A stretch of DNA of 64,000 nt from JBDHDH01 sp039591615 (GTDB lineage Bacteria > Gemmatimonadota > Gemmatimonadetes > Gemmatimonadales > GWC2-71-9). Under the pieces are notes generated by a model, which saw only the letters and a list, made by a program, of their open reading frames with translations, was not told the DNA's origin and did not search any database. The translations under genes were made by a program, and so were the position numbers. The stretch covers positions 1 through 64,000 of the forward strand of contig JBDHDH010000006.1 in assembly GCA_039591615.1 (NCBI GenBank), read 5' to 3'. Positions 51,877-61,044 of the stretch are shown piece after piece. How positions within the stretch are numbered: the first letter of the stretch is position 1; every line of letters begins with the position of its first letter.

Positions 51877-53256
51877 ATGCGGCTGTTTGCCCCTGACGAT
51901 CCCCGACCCCTCCATTTCATGGGGATAGGTGGCGCGGGGATGAGTGCCCTGGCACTCATTGCCAGGCGACGCGGGGCTGCAGTCACCGGATGTGATCTCG
52001 AGCCGCGTGGGGCCGCCGACCTGGTACGCGCCGGTGTCCGAGTCTGTTCGGGCCACGACGCGAGCCACGTCGCCGGTGCGCGCGCCGTTGTACACACAGC
52101 TGCCGTCTCAGTGGATCACCCGGAGCTGGAGGCTGCTCGTGCCGCTGGCGTTCCGGTGGTTCGTCGAGCGGAGGCGCTACAGCTGGCTGTGGAGGCCGGT
52201 GCGGTTATCGGCATCGCCGGGACCCATGGTAAGACCACGACGACGGCGATGGCGACGGAAGCCCTGGCGGCGGCGGGTGCCGATCCGACGGGGATTACTG
52301 GTGGGAGGGTCCCCGCTTGGGGTGGCAACGTCCGGTTTGGCGGCGACGCATTGTTCGTCGTCGAGGCGGACGAGTACGACAAAGCGTTCCTGACGCTGCG
52401 GCCGACGGTCGCGGTCGTGAACAACATCGAGGTGGATCACCTCGAGTGCTACGGGTCTGTGGCGGCGCTGGAGGCTGCCTTTGCCGACTTCGCGTCCGGG
52501 GCGGAGCGTGTGCTCGTTGGGTGGGACGACGCCGGAGCGCGGCGGCTGGCCCAGCTCCTCTCGGTGCCCATCTGGTGTGTCGGCACGGCCGCCGGGATCG
52601 ACATCCGCTTGCAGCAGGTCCAGGCGGACGCGGAGCGATCAGCGGCACAGCTCGCGCTACCCGATGGGCGGATTCAAGCCGTCGAGCTCTTCGTGCCTGG
52701 CGTGCACAATCTGCGTAACGCCGCCATGGCGTTGGGCGTCGTGTTCACCATGGGGCTCGACGTGGAGCGAGCCGCGAATGCGCTCGCCACGTTCCGAGGC
52801 GTCGGCCGTCGGTTCGAGGTGCTGGGCACCAGCAGCGGCGTGACCGTCGTGGATGACTATGCCCACCACCCCACCGAGGTGGCGGCCACCGTCGCGGCAG
52901 CGCGGCAGCGGTTCCCGACCGCTCGTCTCGTGGCCGTGTTTCAGCCGCACCTGTATTCGCGGACGCAGATGCACGGCGAAGCGCTGGGTGCTGCGCTCAG
53001 CGCGGCCGATGTGGTGGTGATCACGGCGATTTACCCGGCGCGGGAGCCGCCAATTCCCGGGGTCTCGGGTGCGATGGTCGCTGACGCGGCGCGCCGCGCC
53101 GGCGTTCGGGTGGAATGGGTACCCAAACGACAGGAGCTCGTGAAACGGATTTCCGATTTGGCGCGAGACGGGGATGTCGTCATGACTTTGGGCGCCGGTG
53201 ACATCACCGACGTCGGTCCCGACCTCCTTCGCCGTTTGCCCGGAAGCGCGGCGTGA
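51877..53256 (+). CDS. murC: UDP-N-acetylmuramate:L-alanine ligase MurC
   Basis: The 459-residue ligase opens with the MurC dinucleotide-like GIGGAGMSALALIA and has ATP loop GIAGTHGKTTTT, VVEADEYDKAF and DDYAHHPTEV. It commits UDP-MurNAc to the peptide stem by adding L-Ala. Its ATG 51877 has no strong ribosome site. The end overlaps ftsQ by 4 nt. Confidence 0.95.
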   Translation: MRLFAPDDPRPLHFMGIGGAGMSALALIARRRGAAVTGCDLEPRGAADLVRAGVRVCSGHDASHVAGARAVVHTAAVSVDHPELEAARAAGVPVVRRAEALQLAVEAGAVIGIAGTHGKTTTTAMATEALAAAGADPTGITGGRVPAWGGNVRFGGDALFVVEADEYDKAFLTLRPTVAVVNNIEVDHLECYGSVAALEAAFADFASGAERVLVGWDDAGARRLAQLLSVPIWCVGTAAGIDIRLQQVQADAERSAAQLALPDGRIQAVELFVPGVHNLRNAAMALGVVFTMGLDVERAANALATFRGVGRRFEVLGTSSGVTVVDDYAHHPTEVAATVAAARQRFPTARLVAVFQPHLYSRTQMHGEALGAALSAADVVVITAIYPAREPPIPGVSGAMVADAARRAGVRVEWVPKRQELVKRISDLARDGDVVMTLGAGDITDVGPDLLRRLPGSAA

Positions 53257-53933
53257 AGAAGCCCCTGTGGACGGCGGCCGTCGGTCTTCTGCTGGTCGCG
53301 GCAGGCCTCTGGGGCACGCCACTGTTGCTGCGGGAGATGAGCTTCTTCCGGGTACGGCAGGTGGAGCTGGTGGGCCTCCGCTACCTGCCGCCCGAGAGCG
53401 TTCTCGTGCATCTCGGGCTGCCGCACGACCGGAACTTGTTCGAGAACAATCGCGATATCGAGCGTCGCGCGGCCGAGTTTCCGGGTGTGGTGAGCGCCCG
53501 CGCCCGGCGACGGGTGCCGGGAACCCTGCGGGTCATCTTCCGGGAACGGCCGGCCGTCGCGCTTGCGCCCGGTCCCGCCGGCATGGTGCCGCTGGACAGG
53601 GCCGGCCATCCCCTGCCGTACGGCCCGGAGGTCACGGGGCTGGATCTCCCCGTGGTCCCGCGGCCGGATACGGCGCTCGTCCGCGCGCTCTGGCAGGTCA
53701 GGGTCGCCGATTCCGCCCTCTATGGAGAGATCCAGAGTGCGCGACACATCGGAGGGGGCGCGGTGTTGCTCGACCTCGGGCGGCAGGAGCTCGTCGTGCC
53801 GGGCGTGCCCAGCGACGACCAGATTCGGGCCATCGGCGTCGTGCGGGAGCACTTGGTGGCGACGGGACAGCGCGTACGGCGGCTCGATGCCAGATTCGCG
53901 GGACGCGTGTTCGCGCGGCGGGGAGGCGTGTGA
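53253..53933 (+). CDS. ftsQ: Cell-division protein FtsQ (POTRA domain)
   Basis: A 226-residue bitopic protein: N-terminal helix (PLWTAAVGLLLVAAGLWG), then a POTRA domain (RVRQVELVGLRYLPPESVLV) and the FtsQ beta domain with PGTLRVIFRERPAVAL. It bridges FtsL/FtsB and the septal synthase. GTG 53253 overlaps murC, and the stop overlaps ftsA. Short for the family but complete. Confidence 0.9.
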   Translation: MKKPLWTAAVGLLLVAAGLWGTPLLLREMSFFRVRQVELVGLRYLPPESVLVHLGLPHDRNLFENNRDIERRAAEFPGVVSARARRRVPGTLRVIFRERPAVALAPGPAGMVPLDRAGHPLPYGPEVTGLDLPVVPRPDTALVRALWQVRVADSALYGEIQSARHIGGGAVLLDLGRQELVVPGVPSDDQIRAIGVVREHLVATGQRVRRLDARFAGRVFARRGGV

Positions 53934-55162
53934 AACGGGAGAACCTGGTGGCCGGGCTCAACCTGGGCACCACGAAGACCTGTGCAGTGATCGCGGAGGC
54001 GGTCGTCACCGACGGAGCCCCCGGCGCCAAGATTCTCGGGATCGGCCTGGCGAAGACCTCCGGCGTCAAGCGGGGGAAGGTCCGCGATATCGAGGAGACC
54101 ACCCGCTCCATCGTGCGTGCCATGCGCGACGCCGAGCGCATGGCTGGGGTGCAGGTTCCCGTTGTGTACTGCGGGATTGCCGGGGAGCACGTCCGGACGC
54201 AGGTCTCGACTGGACTCGCATCCGTGACGGGCGACGAGATCAAGCGGCAAGACGCCGAGCGAGTGGAGGAGGTGGCGAAGGCCGTCACGCTCGGCGACGG
54301 GTACGAGCTGCTGCATTACATCCCGCAGGAATACAAAGTCGATTCCCAAGGCGGGATCAGCGATCCCGTCGGGATGGTGGGGTTGCGACTCGAGGTGGAA
54401 CTGTGCCTGGTAGCCGTCCAGAGCAAGGCCGCCCAGAACGTTCGAAAATCCATCGAGCGAGCGGGCTATCGCGTCGCCGAGCTCGTGCTCGAGCCGCTGG
54501 CCTGCTCGTTGTCAGCCCTCACCGATGAAGAGAAAGAACTGGGATGCGCCTTGGTGGAGCTGGGAGGCGGACTCACGACGACGGCCGTCTTTCACGAGGG
54601 GAAGCTGCGGCATCTCTCCTCCCTTCCCTTCGCCGGGTGGCTCGTCACCAACGACATCGTCCAAGGGCTCGGCGTGACCCAATCCGACGCCGAGCGCCTG
54701 AAAGAGCGGTGGGGAGTCGCGTTCACGCCCCTGGTCGACCCGGACGATGTCATCGAGTTGCCCAGCACGCCCGGACAGGGCGAGCGACAGGCCAAACGCG
54801 AGCTGCTGGCCCATATCATTCACCAGCGGCTCGATGAAGTGCTCGGGCTCGTGTTGGAACAAATCGAGCACGCTGGGTTCGGCGGACGGCTTCCCGCTGG
54901 CATCATTCTCTCGGGCGGTGGAGCCGATACGGCGGGGATCGTCGAGCTCGGTCGCGAAGTGTTCGCAATGCCGGTTCGCAGAGCGATCCCCCGGGCCCAC
55001 GTCAGTGGCCTCGTCGACAGTGTCCAGGCGCCCCGGTACGCGGTGCCCGTGGGCCTCACGCTCTACGCCGCAAAGCAACGTATTCGCGCTGGTGGCTCGG
55101 CCGATACGTCCGTTGGCAGATTCCTCGCGCCAGTCAAGCGCTGGCTGCAAGACTTCTTCTAG
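53930..55162 (+). CDS. ftsA: Cell-division protein FtsA
   Basis: The 410-residue actin-like ATPase begins VAGLNLGTTKTCAVIAE (phosphate 1 region) and includes the phosphate 2 segment VELGGGLTTTAVF and adenosine motif ILSGGGADTAGI. The C-terminal end FLAPVKRWLQDFF is an amphipathic helix for membrane attachment. It tethers FtsZ. GTG 53930 overlaps ftsQ; a longer frame from 53198 lies in ftsQ and is rejected. Confidence 0.95.
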   Translation: MKRENLVAGLNLGTTKTCAVIAEAVVTDGAPGAKILGIGLAKTSGVKRGKVRDIEETTRSIVRAMRDAERMAGVQVPVVYCGIAGEHVRTQVSTGLASVTGDEIKRQDAERVEEVAKAVTLGDGYELLHYIPQEYKVDSQGGISDPVGMVGLRLEVELCLVAVQSKAAQNVRKSIERAGYRVAELVLEPLACSLSALTDEEKELGCALVELGGGLTTTAVFHEGKLRHLSSLPFAGWLVTNDIVQGLGVTQSDAERLKERWGVAFTPLVDPDDVIELPSTPGQGERQAKRELLAHIIHQRLDEVLGLVLEQIEHAGFGGRLPAGIILSGGGADTAGIVELGREVFAMPVRRAIPRAHVSGLVDSVQAPRYAVPVGLTLYAAKQRIRAGGSADTSVGRFLAPVKRWLQDFF

Positions 55163-55182
55163 AGAGGACAACGAGGGGACCT

Positions 55183-56337
55183 ATGGTCTTCGAATTGGAA
55201 GAAACCATCTCGCAGAACGCTCGCATGAGAGTGGTGGGCATCGGCGGCGGTGGTGGCAACGCCGTGAATCGCATGATCGACGAACATCTCACAGGTGTCG
55301 AGTTCATCTCGGTGAACACCGATGCCCAGGCGCTGCTGCACAACCAGGCCGATGTCAAGGTCCAGATCGGGAAGAAGCTCACCCGAGGTCTCGGTGCCGG
55401 GGCGCGCCCGGAAATCGGGCGTCAGGCTATCGAGGAGAATCGGGATGACGTCCTCCACGTCTTGCAGGGAGCGGATCTCGTGTTCGTGACCTGTGGGATG
55501 GGAGGCGGCACCGGGACAGGAGCGTCACCCATCATTTCGCAACTGGCCCGGGATGTTGGGGCCCTCACCGTTGGCATCATCACTAAGCCGTTTCTGTTCG
55601 AGGGACGCAAGCGAATGCGCCAGGCCGAGATCGGGATTGCGGAGATGCGCAAGCACGTGGACACGATGATCGTGGTCCCCAACGAGCGGCTGCTCTCCGT
55701 GGTCGGCAAGAACGTGCCGTTTCAGGAGGCGTTGAAGAAAGCCGACGAGGTGCTATTGCACGCGACCCAGGGCATCTCGACCCTCATTAGCGTGACGGGG
55801 CTGGTGAACGTCGATTTCGCTGACGTCCGCACCGTCATGCAGAATGGTGGCTCGGCGCTCATGGGGACCGGCGTCTCTCGCAGCGACGATCGATCGCTCG
55901 AGGCCGCCCAGCAAGCCATTGCGAGCCCGTTGCTCGATGACGTGAGCATCAACGGCTCGACCGGCGTCTTGGTGAATATCACGGGGGGCGAGGATCTCAC
56001 CCTCGGCGAGGTCAACCAAATCAGCGAGGTGATCCACGAAGCGGCCGGCGATCAGGCAGAGATCATCTTTGGGGCCGTGCACGATCCTGCCATGGAGGGC
56101 GAGGTGAGGGTGACCGTCATCGCCACCGGCTTCGACAAGACATTGGCCCAAATGGAGTCGCCCTTTGGTCGGCCGGGCACGCCCGGGGTCCTCCCGTTTC
56201 CCCAGCGGGTGCTGCGACCGGCGGCTGCGCCTGCCCGCGGGATGGCGGCACCGAAGCCAGTCACATCGCATCCGCCCGACGCCGATGAGATCTCTGAGAT
56301 GGAGATCCCGACGTTCATCCGACGCCAGATGGATTGA
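55183..56337 (+). CDS. ftsZ: Cell-division GTPase FtsZ
   Basis: The 384-residue tubulin homologue has GIGGGGGNAVNRMI near the N-terminus, the tubulin signature GMGGGTGTGASP and T7 loop NVDFADVRTVM. The C-terminal peptide EIPTFIRRQMD should bind FtsA. It polymerises into the Z-ring. A ribosome site GAGGGGA precedes the ATG. The stop shares one base with the ATG of the following M23 peptidase. Confidence 0.97.
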   Translation: MVFELEETISQNARMRVVGIGGGGGNAVNRMIDEHLTGVEFISVNTDAQALLHNQADVKVQIGKKLTRGLGAGARPEIGRQAIEENRDDVLHVLQGADLVFVTCGMGGGTGTGASPIISQLARDVGALTVGIITKPFLFEGRKRMRQAEIGIAEMRKHVDTMIVVPNERLLSVVGKNVPFQEALKKADEVLLHATQGISTLISVTGLVNVDFADVRTVMQNGGSALMGTGVSRSDDRSLEAAQQAIASPLLDDVSINGSTGVLVNITGGEDLTLGEVNQISEVIHEAAGDQAEIIFGAVHDPAMEGEVRVTVIATGFDKTLAQMESPFGRPGTPGVLPFPQRVLRPAAAPARGMAAPKPVTSHPPDADEISEMEIPTFIRRQMD

Positions 56338-57599
56338 TGCTACCCGGCGTGCGCCGCGCCCTGCTTGCCAGCCTCGGGATCGCTGCGATGGCCGCTGCAA
56401 CCTTGGTGGTTATCGCGACGAGAGACGAAGAAATCCCTCGCGCGGCGCCCATCGTCATCTCGACGGCGCACGAAGGTCGTGCCGATACGTTGCGCCGCAA
56501 CGAGACGCTCGGCGAGCTCTTTGCCCGCCATAATATCTCAGGACCGGAGCTGTACGAGCTCTTGGCGGCCGCCGAGGGATTGAACCCCCGCCGCGTGCCG
56601 GCTGGGCAGGTCTTCGAGTTTCGCTACGTGGTGGCAGAGCCCAGGCCCGACCGAGTCGTGGTGCGGGTCGGAGACGAGCGCATCCTCACACTGCGCCGGG
56701 ATTCGAGTGATGTGTGGCGGGGAAACTCGGAGGCGATCGAGTGGACGGTGAACCTGGAACTCGTCCGCGGTCCCATCGAGTCCTCCCTCTTCGAGACGCT
56801 GGATTCGGCGATTCCGGACTCGGTTCTCTCTCCAGATCAACGGGCGCTCCTTGCGTGGGATCTCGCCGACGGCGTGTTCGGCTGGGTGATCGACTTCACC
56901 CGCGATATCTACCCGGGGGACGCCTTCGACCTCCTCTTCGAACGACTCCGGTCACCGTTGGGTGACGTGCGGTTCGGCAGGGTCGCCGCAGCACGCATCG
57001 AGACCCGCAGCCGCCTCAACACGGCCTACGTCTTCGCGGAGACAGACGGACGGAACGGATACTACGATGCCGATGGGCGATCCCTGCTGCGCGACTTCAA
57101 GCTCTCGCCCGTCCCGTACCGGATCACGTCGCGGTTCTCCCGCCGCCGCTATCATCCGGTGCTCAAGAACTATCGGCCCCATCTCGGAATGGACTTCGGC
57201 GCGCCCCGCGGAGCCGAGGTGCGCGCGACCGGTGACGGCATCGTGAGCCGCGCCGGACGCTGGGGTGGGTACGGCATCATGGTGGCGATCCGGCATCCCA
57301 AGGACATCGAGACCCGGTATGCCCACCTGAGCGCCCTGGCTCGCGGGATTGGGCCCGGGAGTCGTGTGCGGCAGGGCGACCGGATTGGGTTCGTCGGCTC
57401 CACCGGGCTCACTACCGGGGTCCACGTGCACTATGAGTTCATCAAGAACGGGCGTCATATGGATCCCCGCACCGCCGTGCGATATGGTGACGGCACTCCC
57501 ATCCCCGACGCGCGACGGGCCCAATTCGATTCCATCCGGGCGTATTACGACCGTCTCTTCGAGTACCGGATTCCCACGGTGACGGCCGGAGGCGATTGA
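56337..57599 (+). CDS. M23-family peptidoglycan endopeptidase, membrane anchored
   Basis: The 420-residue protein has an N-terminal signal anchor (ALLASLGIAAMAAATLVVIA), a LysM/OapA-like region (LRRNETLGELFARHNISG), a middle domain and a C-terminal LytM/M23 domain. The zinc ligands appear in HLGMDFGAP and HVHYEF, so it looks catalytically competent. It should cut peptide crosslinks in the periplasm. Overlap of one base with ftsZ points to a role in septal wall remodelling. ATG 56337 is chosen; TTG 56334 is an alternative. Confidence 0.9.
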   Translation: MLPGVRRALLASLGIAAMAAATLVVIATRDEEIPRAAPIVISTAHEGRADTLRRNETLGELFARHNISGPELYELLAAAEGLNPRRVPAGQVFEFRYVVAEPRPDRVVVRVGDERILTLRRDSSDVWRGNSEAIEWTVNLELVRGPIESSLFETLDSAIPDSVLSPDQRALLAWDLADGVFGWVIDFTRDIYPGDAFDLLFERLRSPLGDVRFGRVAAARIETRSRLNTAYVFAETDGRNGYYDADGRSLLRDFKLSPVPYRITSRFSRRRYHPVLKNYRPHLGMDFGAPRGAEVRATGDGIVSRAGRWGGYGIMVAIRHPKDIETRYAHLSALARGIGPGSRVRQGDRIGFVGSTGLTTGVHVHYEFIKNGRHMDPRTAVRYGDGTPIPDARRAQFDSIRAYYDRLFEYRIPTVTAGGD

Positions 57600-57623
57600 G
57601 TCGCTCCAGGCTACATTCCCCAT

Positions 57624-58334
57624 GTGCAGGTTTATCCGGCGATAGACATCAAGGGCGGTGCTGTTCGGTGCCCGACTGACCGGGCGTCCGCCAAAGCGTG
57701 GCGATCGCCTCCAGATCCCCTCGCACAAGCGGAGGCGTTCGTGGAGGACGGCGCACGGTGGCTGCATGTCGTGGATATGGATCGGGCGCTTCGCACCGGA
57801 GTCAGCAACGGTGTGTGGATCCGACGGATTTGTGCGATCCCTGGCGTCCACGTGCAGATTGGCGGAAACGTGGACACAGCGGAATGGGCAGGCGAAGCCA
57901 TCGAGGCAGGAGCGGCGAGAGTCGTATTGGGCAGTGCCGCGGCCCAGTCTAATCAGCTTCAGGACTTGATCGATCTGGTGGGGCTCGCACGCGCGGCGGT
58001 GAACATCGACGTGCGGGGTGACGGCGTCGCGCTGCGGACTGGCGGACGGGTGCAGCCTATGACGCCGCGAGAGCTTGCCTGTCGATCGCGCGAGCACGGT
58101 GTCCGCACGGTGGTGTACCGGGACCTGGAGCGAGATGGGCGCGCCATGGGAGCCGATATCGCCGGAGCCGCCCGCCTGCGTCGCGAGGAGGTGGCCGTCA
58201 TCGCCGCCGGCGGCGTCGCATCGCTGAGCGAACTGGTTGAGGCGGCCCGGCTGGAGCTCGAAGGCATGATCGTCGGCCGCGCGCTCCACGAGGGACGCTT
58301 TACCCTTCGGGAAGCCCTGGCGTGTTCTCCGTAG
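57624..58334 (+). CDS. hisA: Divergent HisA-like (beta/alpha)8 barrel protein
   Basis: The 236-residue barrel matches HisA: YPAIDIKGG with D8, D129 in NIDVRGDG, phosphate loops IGGNVD (79-84) and IAAGGVAS (193-200), and IVGRALHEGRFTLREAL at the end. HisA isomerises ProFAR in histidine synthesis. However, the usual VRLYQGD segment is AVRCPTDRA, and the conserved Thr of YTDI is R166, so substrate or activity may differ. No other his gene is near. GTG 57624 is used; it overlaps the following gene by 13 nt. Confidence 0.75.
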   Translation: MQVYPAIDIKGGAVRCPTDRASAKAWRSPPDPLAQAEAFVEDGARWLHVVDMDRALRTGVSNGVWIRRICAIPGVHVQIGGNVDTAEWAGEAIEAGAARVVLGSAAAQSNQLQDLIDLVGLARAAVNIDVRGDGVALRTGGRVQPMTPRELACRSREHGVRTVVYRDLERDGRAMGADIAGAARLRREEVAVIAAGGVASLSELVEAARLELEGMIVGRALHEGRFTLREALACSP

Positions 58335-60151
58335 CCGCTGCAATCGCGGTCGTCGCGCTCCTGGCGGGATTCGTGTATCTGTACCACGAGCGCCAGCGTT
58401 GGTCGGGTGTGGGTCTCGCCGTGCTGCGGGTCATCGGTGTGGGAGCGTTGCTCCTGCTGTTGCTGAATCCCGTACGGATCGCGCGCGTCACGGGAGGAGC
58501 GCCCACCGTGCTTCTGGACGCATCGCTGAGCATGCAGGCTACCGGGGGACGCTGGCACGAAGCGGTGGACAGCGCTCGGTCGTTGACGAGGGGCGGGGGC
58601 GCCATCCTTCGGTTTGGGTCGCACTTGGGACAGTTCGATGGGAGCCCGCCGGCTGAAGGGGCAACGCGGTTGCGAGATGCCCTCACGGCAGCGAGGGCGC
58701 GCGGCGGTCCTACCATCGTCGTCACCGACGGAGAGATTGAGGACGCCGCCAGCCTTCCTCCCGCCCTCACGCCCGGCACCCGTTTCGTCCTCTTGCCTCG
58801 CGATACCGTACCCAGTGCCGCACTGCTCACCCTTGATGTTCCCGAGCGCGTTCAGCGCGACGATTCCCTGTCCCTCACCCTCGGCATCGGCACCTGGGGA
58901 GCGCTGTCATCGGACACTGGGCGCCTCGTAGTCACTGAGGGCGAGCGTCGGCTCGCTCTCGTCGACCTGCCGCTGCCTCGGGCTCCCGGGAGTGCGCGCC
59001 GCCGAATCGCACTTCGCCCTGGTCTGCTCGCAGCCGGTTCCCACATCATCCGCCTGGACCTTCAGGTGGAAGGCGATCGCGAGCCTCGAGACGACGAGCG
59101 CTACGCGGTGGTGGAAGTTTCAGAACAGCCAGCCGTCGTGGTCGTCGTCGATCCCGCCGATTGGGAGGGACGCTTCTTGGTGACGGAGCTCGCCGACGTC
59201 GCCCGGACCACGGTGCGCGGATATGCGCGCACCGGAAGGCGGACCTGGCTGGACATGCGCACCCTTGGGCGTGTCGGAGAGGACCAGGTCCAGATGGCTG
59301 CCCGCAGCGCCGGGCTTCTGGTACTCCGCGGGCGCCTCGGGGTCGTCGCACCGGAACGCCGGGGCCCGTTGTGGTTGTGGCCGACCGCCGATCCGCGCCT
59401 GGAGGTGTTGGAGGGCGATTGGTATCTCACCGGCGACCTGCCGGCGTCACCGCTAGCCGGGCGGCTTGCAGGACTCGAGTGGGATTCCCTCGCTCCCCTC
59501 ACGGGTATCGTTTCCATCGCGCCACGTGAGAGCGAATGGGTGGCACTCGCTGCTCGACAGGGCCGCCGGGGCGCGGAACAGCCCGTACTCCTCGGTCGAG
59601 ATTCGGCGGGCACCCGCGCGCTGACCACGGCAGGCATTGGATTGTGGCGCTGGCGGTTTCGGGGGGGAGCAGCCAGGGAGGCATACCGCGCTATACTTGC
59701 CGCCGCTACCGACTGGCTTCTCGTCGACCGTTCCGAGGCTGGCAACGCCGCCGTGCGCGCGAGTCCCGTCGTCCAGGCCGGAATGCCTGTGGTGTTCCGC
59801 TGGCCTCCTGGCGAGTCGGTGCCCGATTCGCTGCAGGTGACGCTGAGGGCGGACACCGTCACTTTCACCCGGACGCTACGTTTTCGGCCGGACGGCTCTG
59901 CCATTCTGCCCCTCGATCCCGGTGTTTACCGCTGGGCCGCCCCAGACGTCCGCGACGCCCGTGGCGTCGCCGTGGTGGAACCGTTCTCCGACGAGTATCC
60001 GGCGCGCACCGTCTTGGCCCCTCCAGCCGGGGTAGGGGAGGCGTTCACGCTGCTCGAGCGGCACGCCCGGGAACGCTGGTGGCTGTTTGTCGTCGCCGTT
60101 CTCGCGCTGGCCGCGGAGTGGGCCTGGCGCCAACGCCGAGGGTTACCGTGA
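58322..60151 (+). CDS. Membrane protein with VWA-like (BatA-type) domain
   Basis: A 609-residue protein with two N-terminal transmembrane helices (about 4-20 and 28-49), then a von Willebrand A-like domain with the MIDAS pattern DASLSM (65-70) and VTDGEIED (near 137-144). A long beta-rich periplasmic region and a C-terminal helix (RWWLFVVAVLALAAEWAW) follow. This topology resembles BatA/BatB or DUF4159-type proteins of envelope stress operons, but no MoxR ATPase is adjacent. Function unknown. The GTG start lies inside the hisA-like gene and the stop overlaps ftsY. Confidence 0.75.
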   Translation: MFSVAAAIAVVALLAGFVYLYHERQRWSGVGLAVLRVIGVGALLLLLLNPVRIARVTGGAPTVLLDASLSMQATGGRWHEAVDSARSLTRGGGAILRFGSHLGQFDGSPPAEGATRLRDALTAARARGGPTIVVTDGEIEDAASLPPALTPGTRFVLLPRDTVPSAALLTLDVPERVQRDDSLSLTLGIGTWGALSSDTGRLVVTEGERRLALVDLPLPRAPGSARRRIALRPGLLAAGSHIIRLDLQVEGDREPRDDERYAVVEVSEQPAVVVVVDPADWEGRFLVTELADVARTTVRGYARTGRRTWLDMRTLGRVGEDQVQMAARSAGLLVLRGRLGVVAPERRGPLWLWPTADPRLEVLEGDWYLTGDLPASPLAGRLAGLEWDSLAPLTGIVSIAPRESEWVALAARQGRRGAEQPVLLGRDSAGTRALTTAGIGLWRWRFRGGAAREAYRAILAAATDWLLVDRSEAGNAAVRASPVVQAGMPVVFRWPPGESVPDSLQVTLRADTVTFTRTLRFRPDGSAILPLDPGVYRWAAPDVRDARGVAVVEPFSDEYPARTVLAPPAGVGEAFTLLERHARERWWLFVVAVLALAAEWAWRQRRGLP

Positions 60152-61044
60152 CGAAGGGTCTCTGGCACCGAATCAAGCAGGTGGCCCTCACCGATGTAGG
60201 GGTCTTGGTGAAGGGACTCGACCGCCACACCCTCGAGGAGTTCGAGCGCATCATGATCGAAGCGGATTTCGGTCCCGTGGCGTTCGAGCTCGCGGAGGGC
60301 ATGGAAGATCAGCTCCGCCGGGGCGCGCTCAGGACACCCGACGCGGTGCGGATGTGGCTCAAACAGCACATCGTTGGACACTTCCCAACCGGCGACGATG
60401 CGGCCAGCCTCAACCTCGGCGACGGTACCGGCCCGGCGGTAATCCTCGTCTTGGGCGTGAACGGCGTCGGCAAGACCACCCAGATCGCCAAGATCGCCCA
60501 TCGGCTCCAGAGGCAGGGGAACCAGGTTCTCCTGGCGGCGGCCGATACCTATCGCGCCGGCGCCAGCGAGCAGCTCAAGATCTGGGCCGATCGCCTGAAC
60601 GCCGACTGCATCGTCGGAGTGCGGGGCGGCGACCCGGCAGCGGTCGCCTACGACGCCGTCGACGCCGCCTCCGCCCGTCGCGCGGACATCGTTCTCATCG
60701 ATACCGCCGGACGATTGCACACGCACGGTGACTTGATGAAGGAGCTCCAGAAGATCGCCCGGGTCGTGAACCGCCGCCGGGACGGGGCGCCGCAAGAGAC
60801 GCTGCTGGTGCTCGATGGCACCGTCGGGCAGAATGCCCTGCAGCAGGGACGGGCATTCTCCACGGCCGTCCCCGTGAGCGGTCTGGTGATAACCAAGCTG
60901 GACGGGACGGCAAAGGGAGGAGCAGTTCTCCTCATCCGAAGAGAGCTCGACATTCCCATCAGGTTCATCGGTGTGGGCGAGGGGCTAGACGACCTCGAGG
61001 TCTTCGATCCCGAGCGATTCACCGACAGACTGCTCGCCGACTGA
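60148..61044 (+). CDS. ftsY: Signal recognition particle receptor FtsY
   Basis: The 298-residue SRP GTPase has the N domain (about 15-85) and G domain with GVNGVGKTTQIAKIA, ADTYRAGASEQL, DTAGRLH and TKLDGTAKGG. It docks ribosome-SRP complexes at the membrane. The acidic A domain seen in E. coli is missing, as in many bacteria. GTG 60148 overlaps the VWA gene by 4 nt; the frame upstream from 59536 is rejected. The stop shares one base with recG. Confidence 0.95.
   Translation: MTKGLWHRIKQVALTDVGVLVKGLDRHTLEEFERIMIEADFGPVAFELAEGMEDQLRRGALRTPDAVRMWLKQHIVGHFPTGDDAASLNLGDGTGPAVILVLGVNGVGKTTQIAKIAHRLQRQGNQVLLAAADTYRAGASEQLKIWADRLNADCIVGVRGGDPAAVAYDAVDAASARRADIVLIDTAGRLHTHGDLMKELQKIARVVNRRRDGAPQETLLVLDGTVGQNALQQGRAFSTAVPVSGLVITKLDGTAKGGAVLLIRRELDIPIRFIGVGEGLDDLEVFDPERFTDRLLAD

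Noticed and set aside
53198..53929. N-terminal extension giving a 654-aa FtsA
   Set aside because: It runs through ftsQ out of frame; GTG 53930 fits the FtsA start and the overlap pattern.
57589..57617. TACATT as a -10 for the hisA-like gene
   Set aside because: No acceptable -35 is found at 16-18 nt spacing, so no promoter is called.
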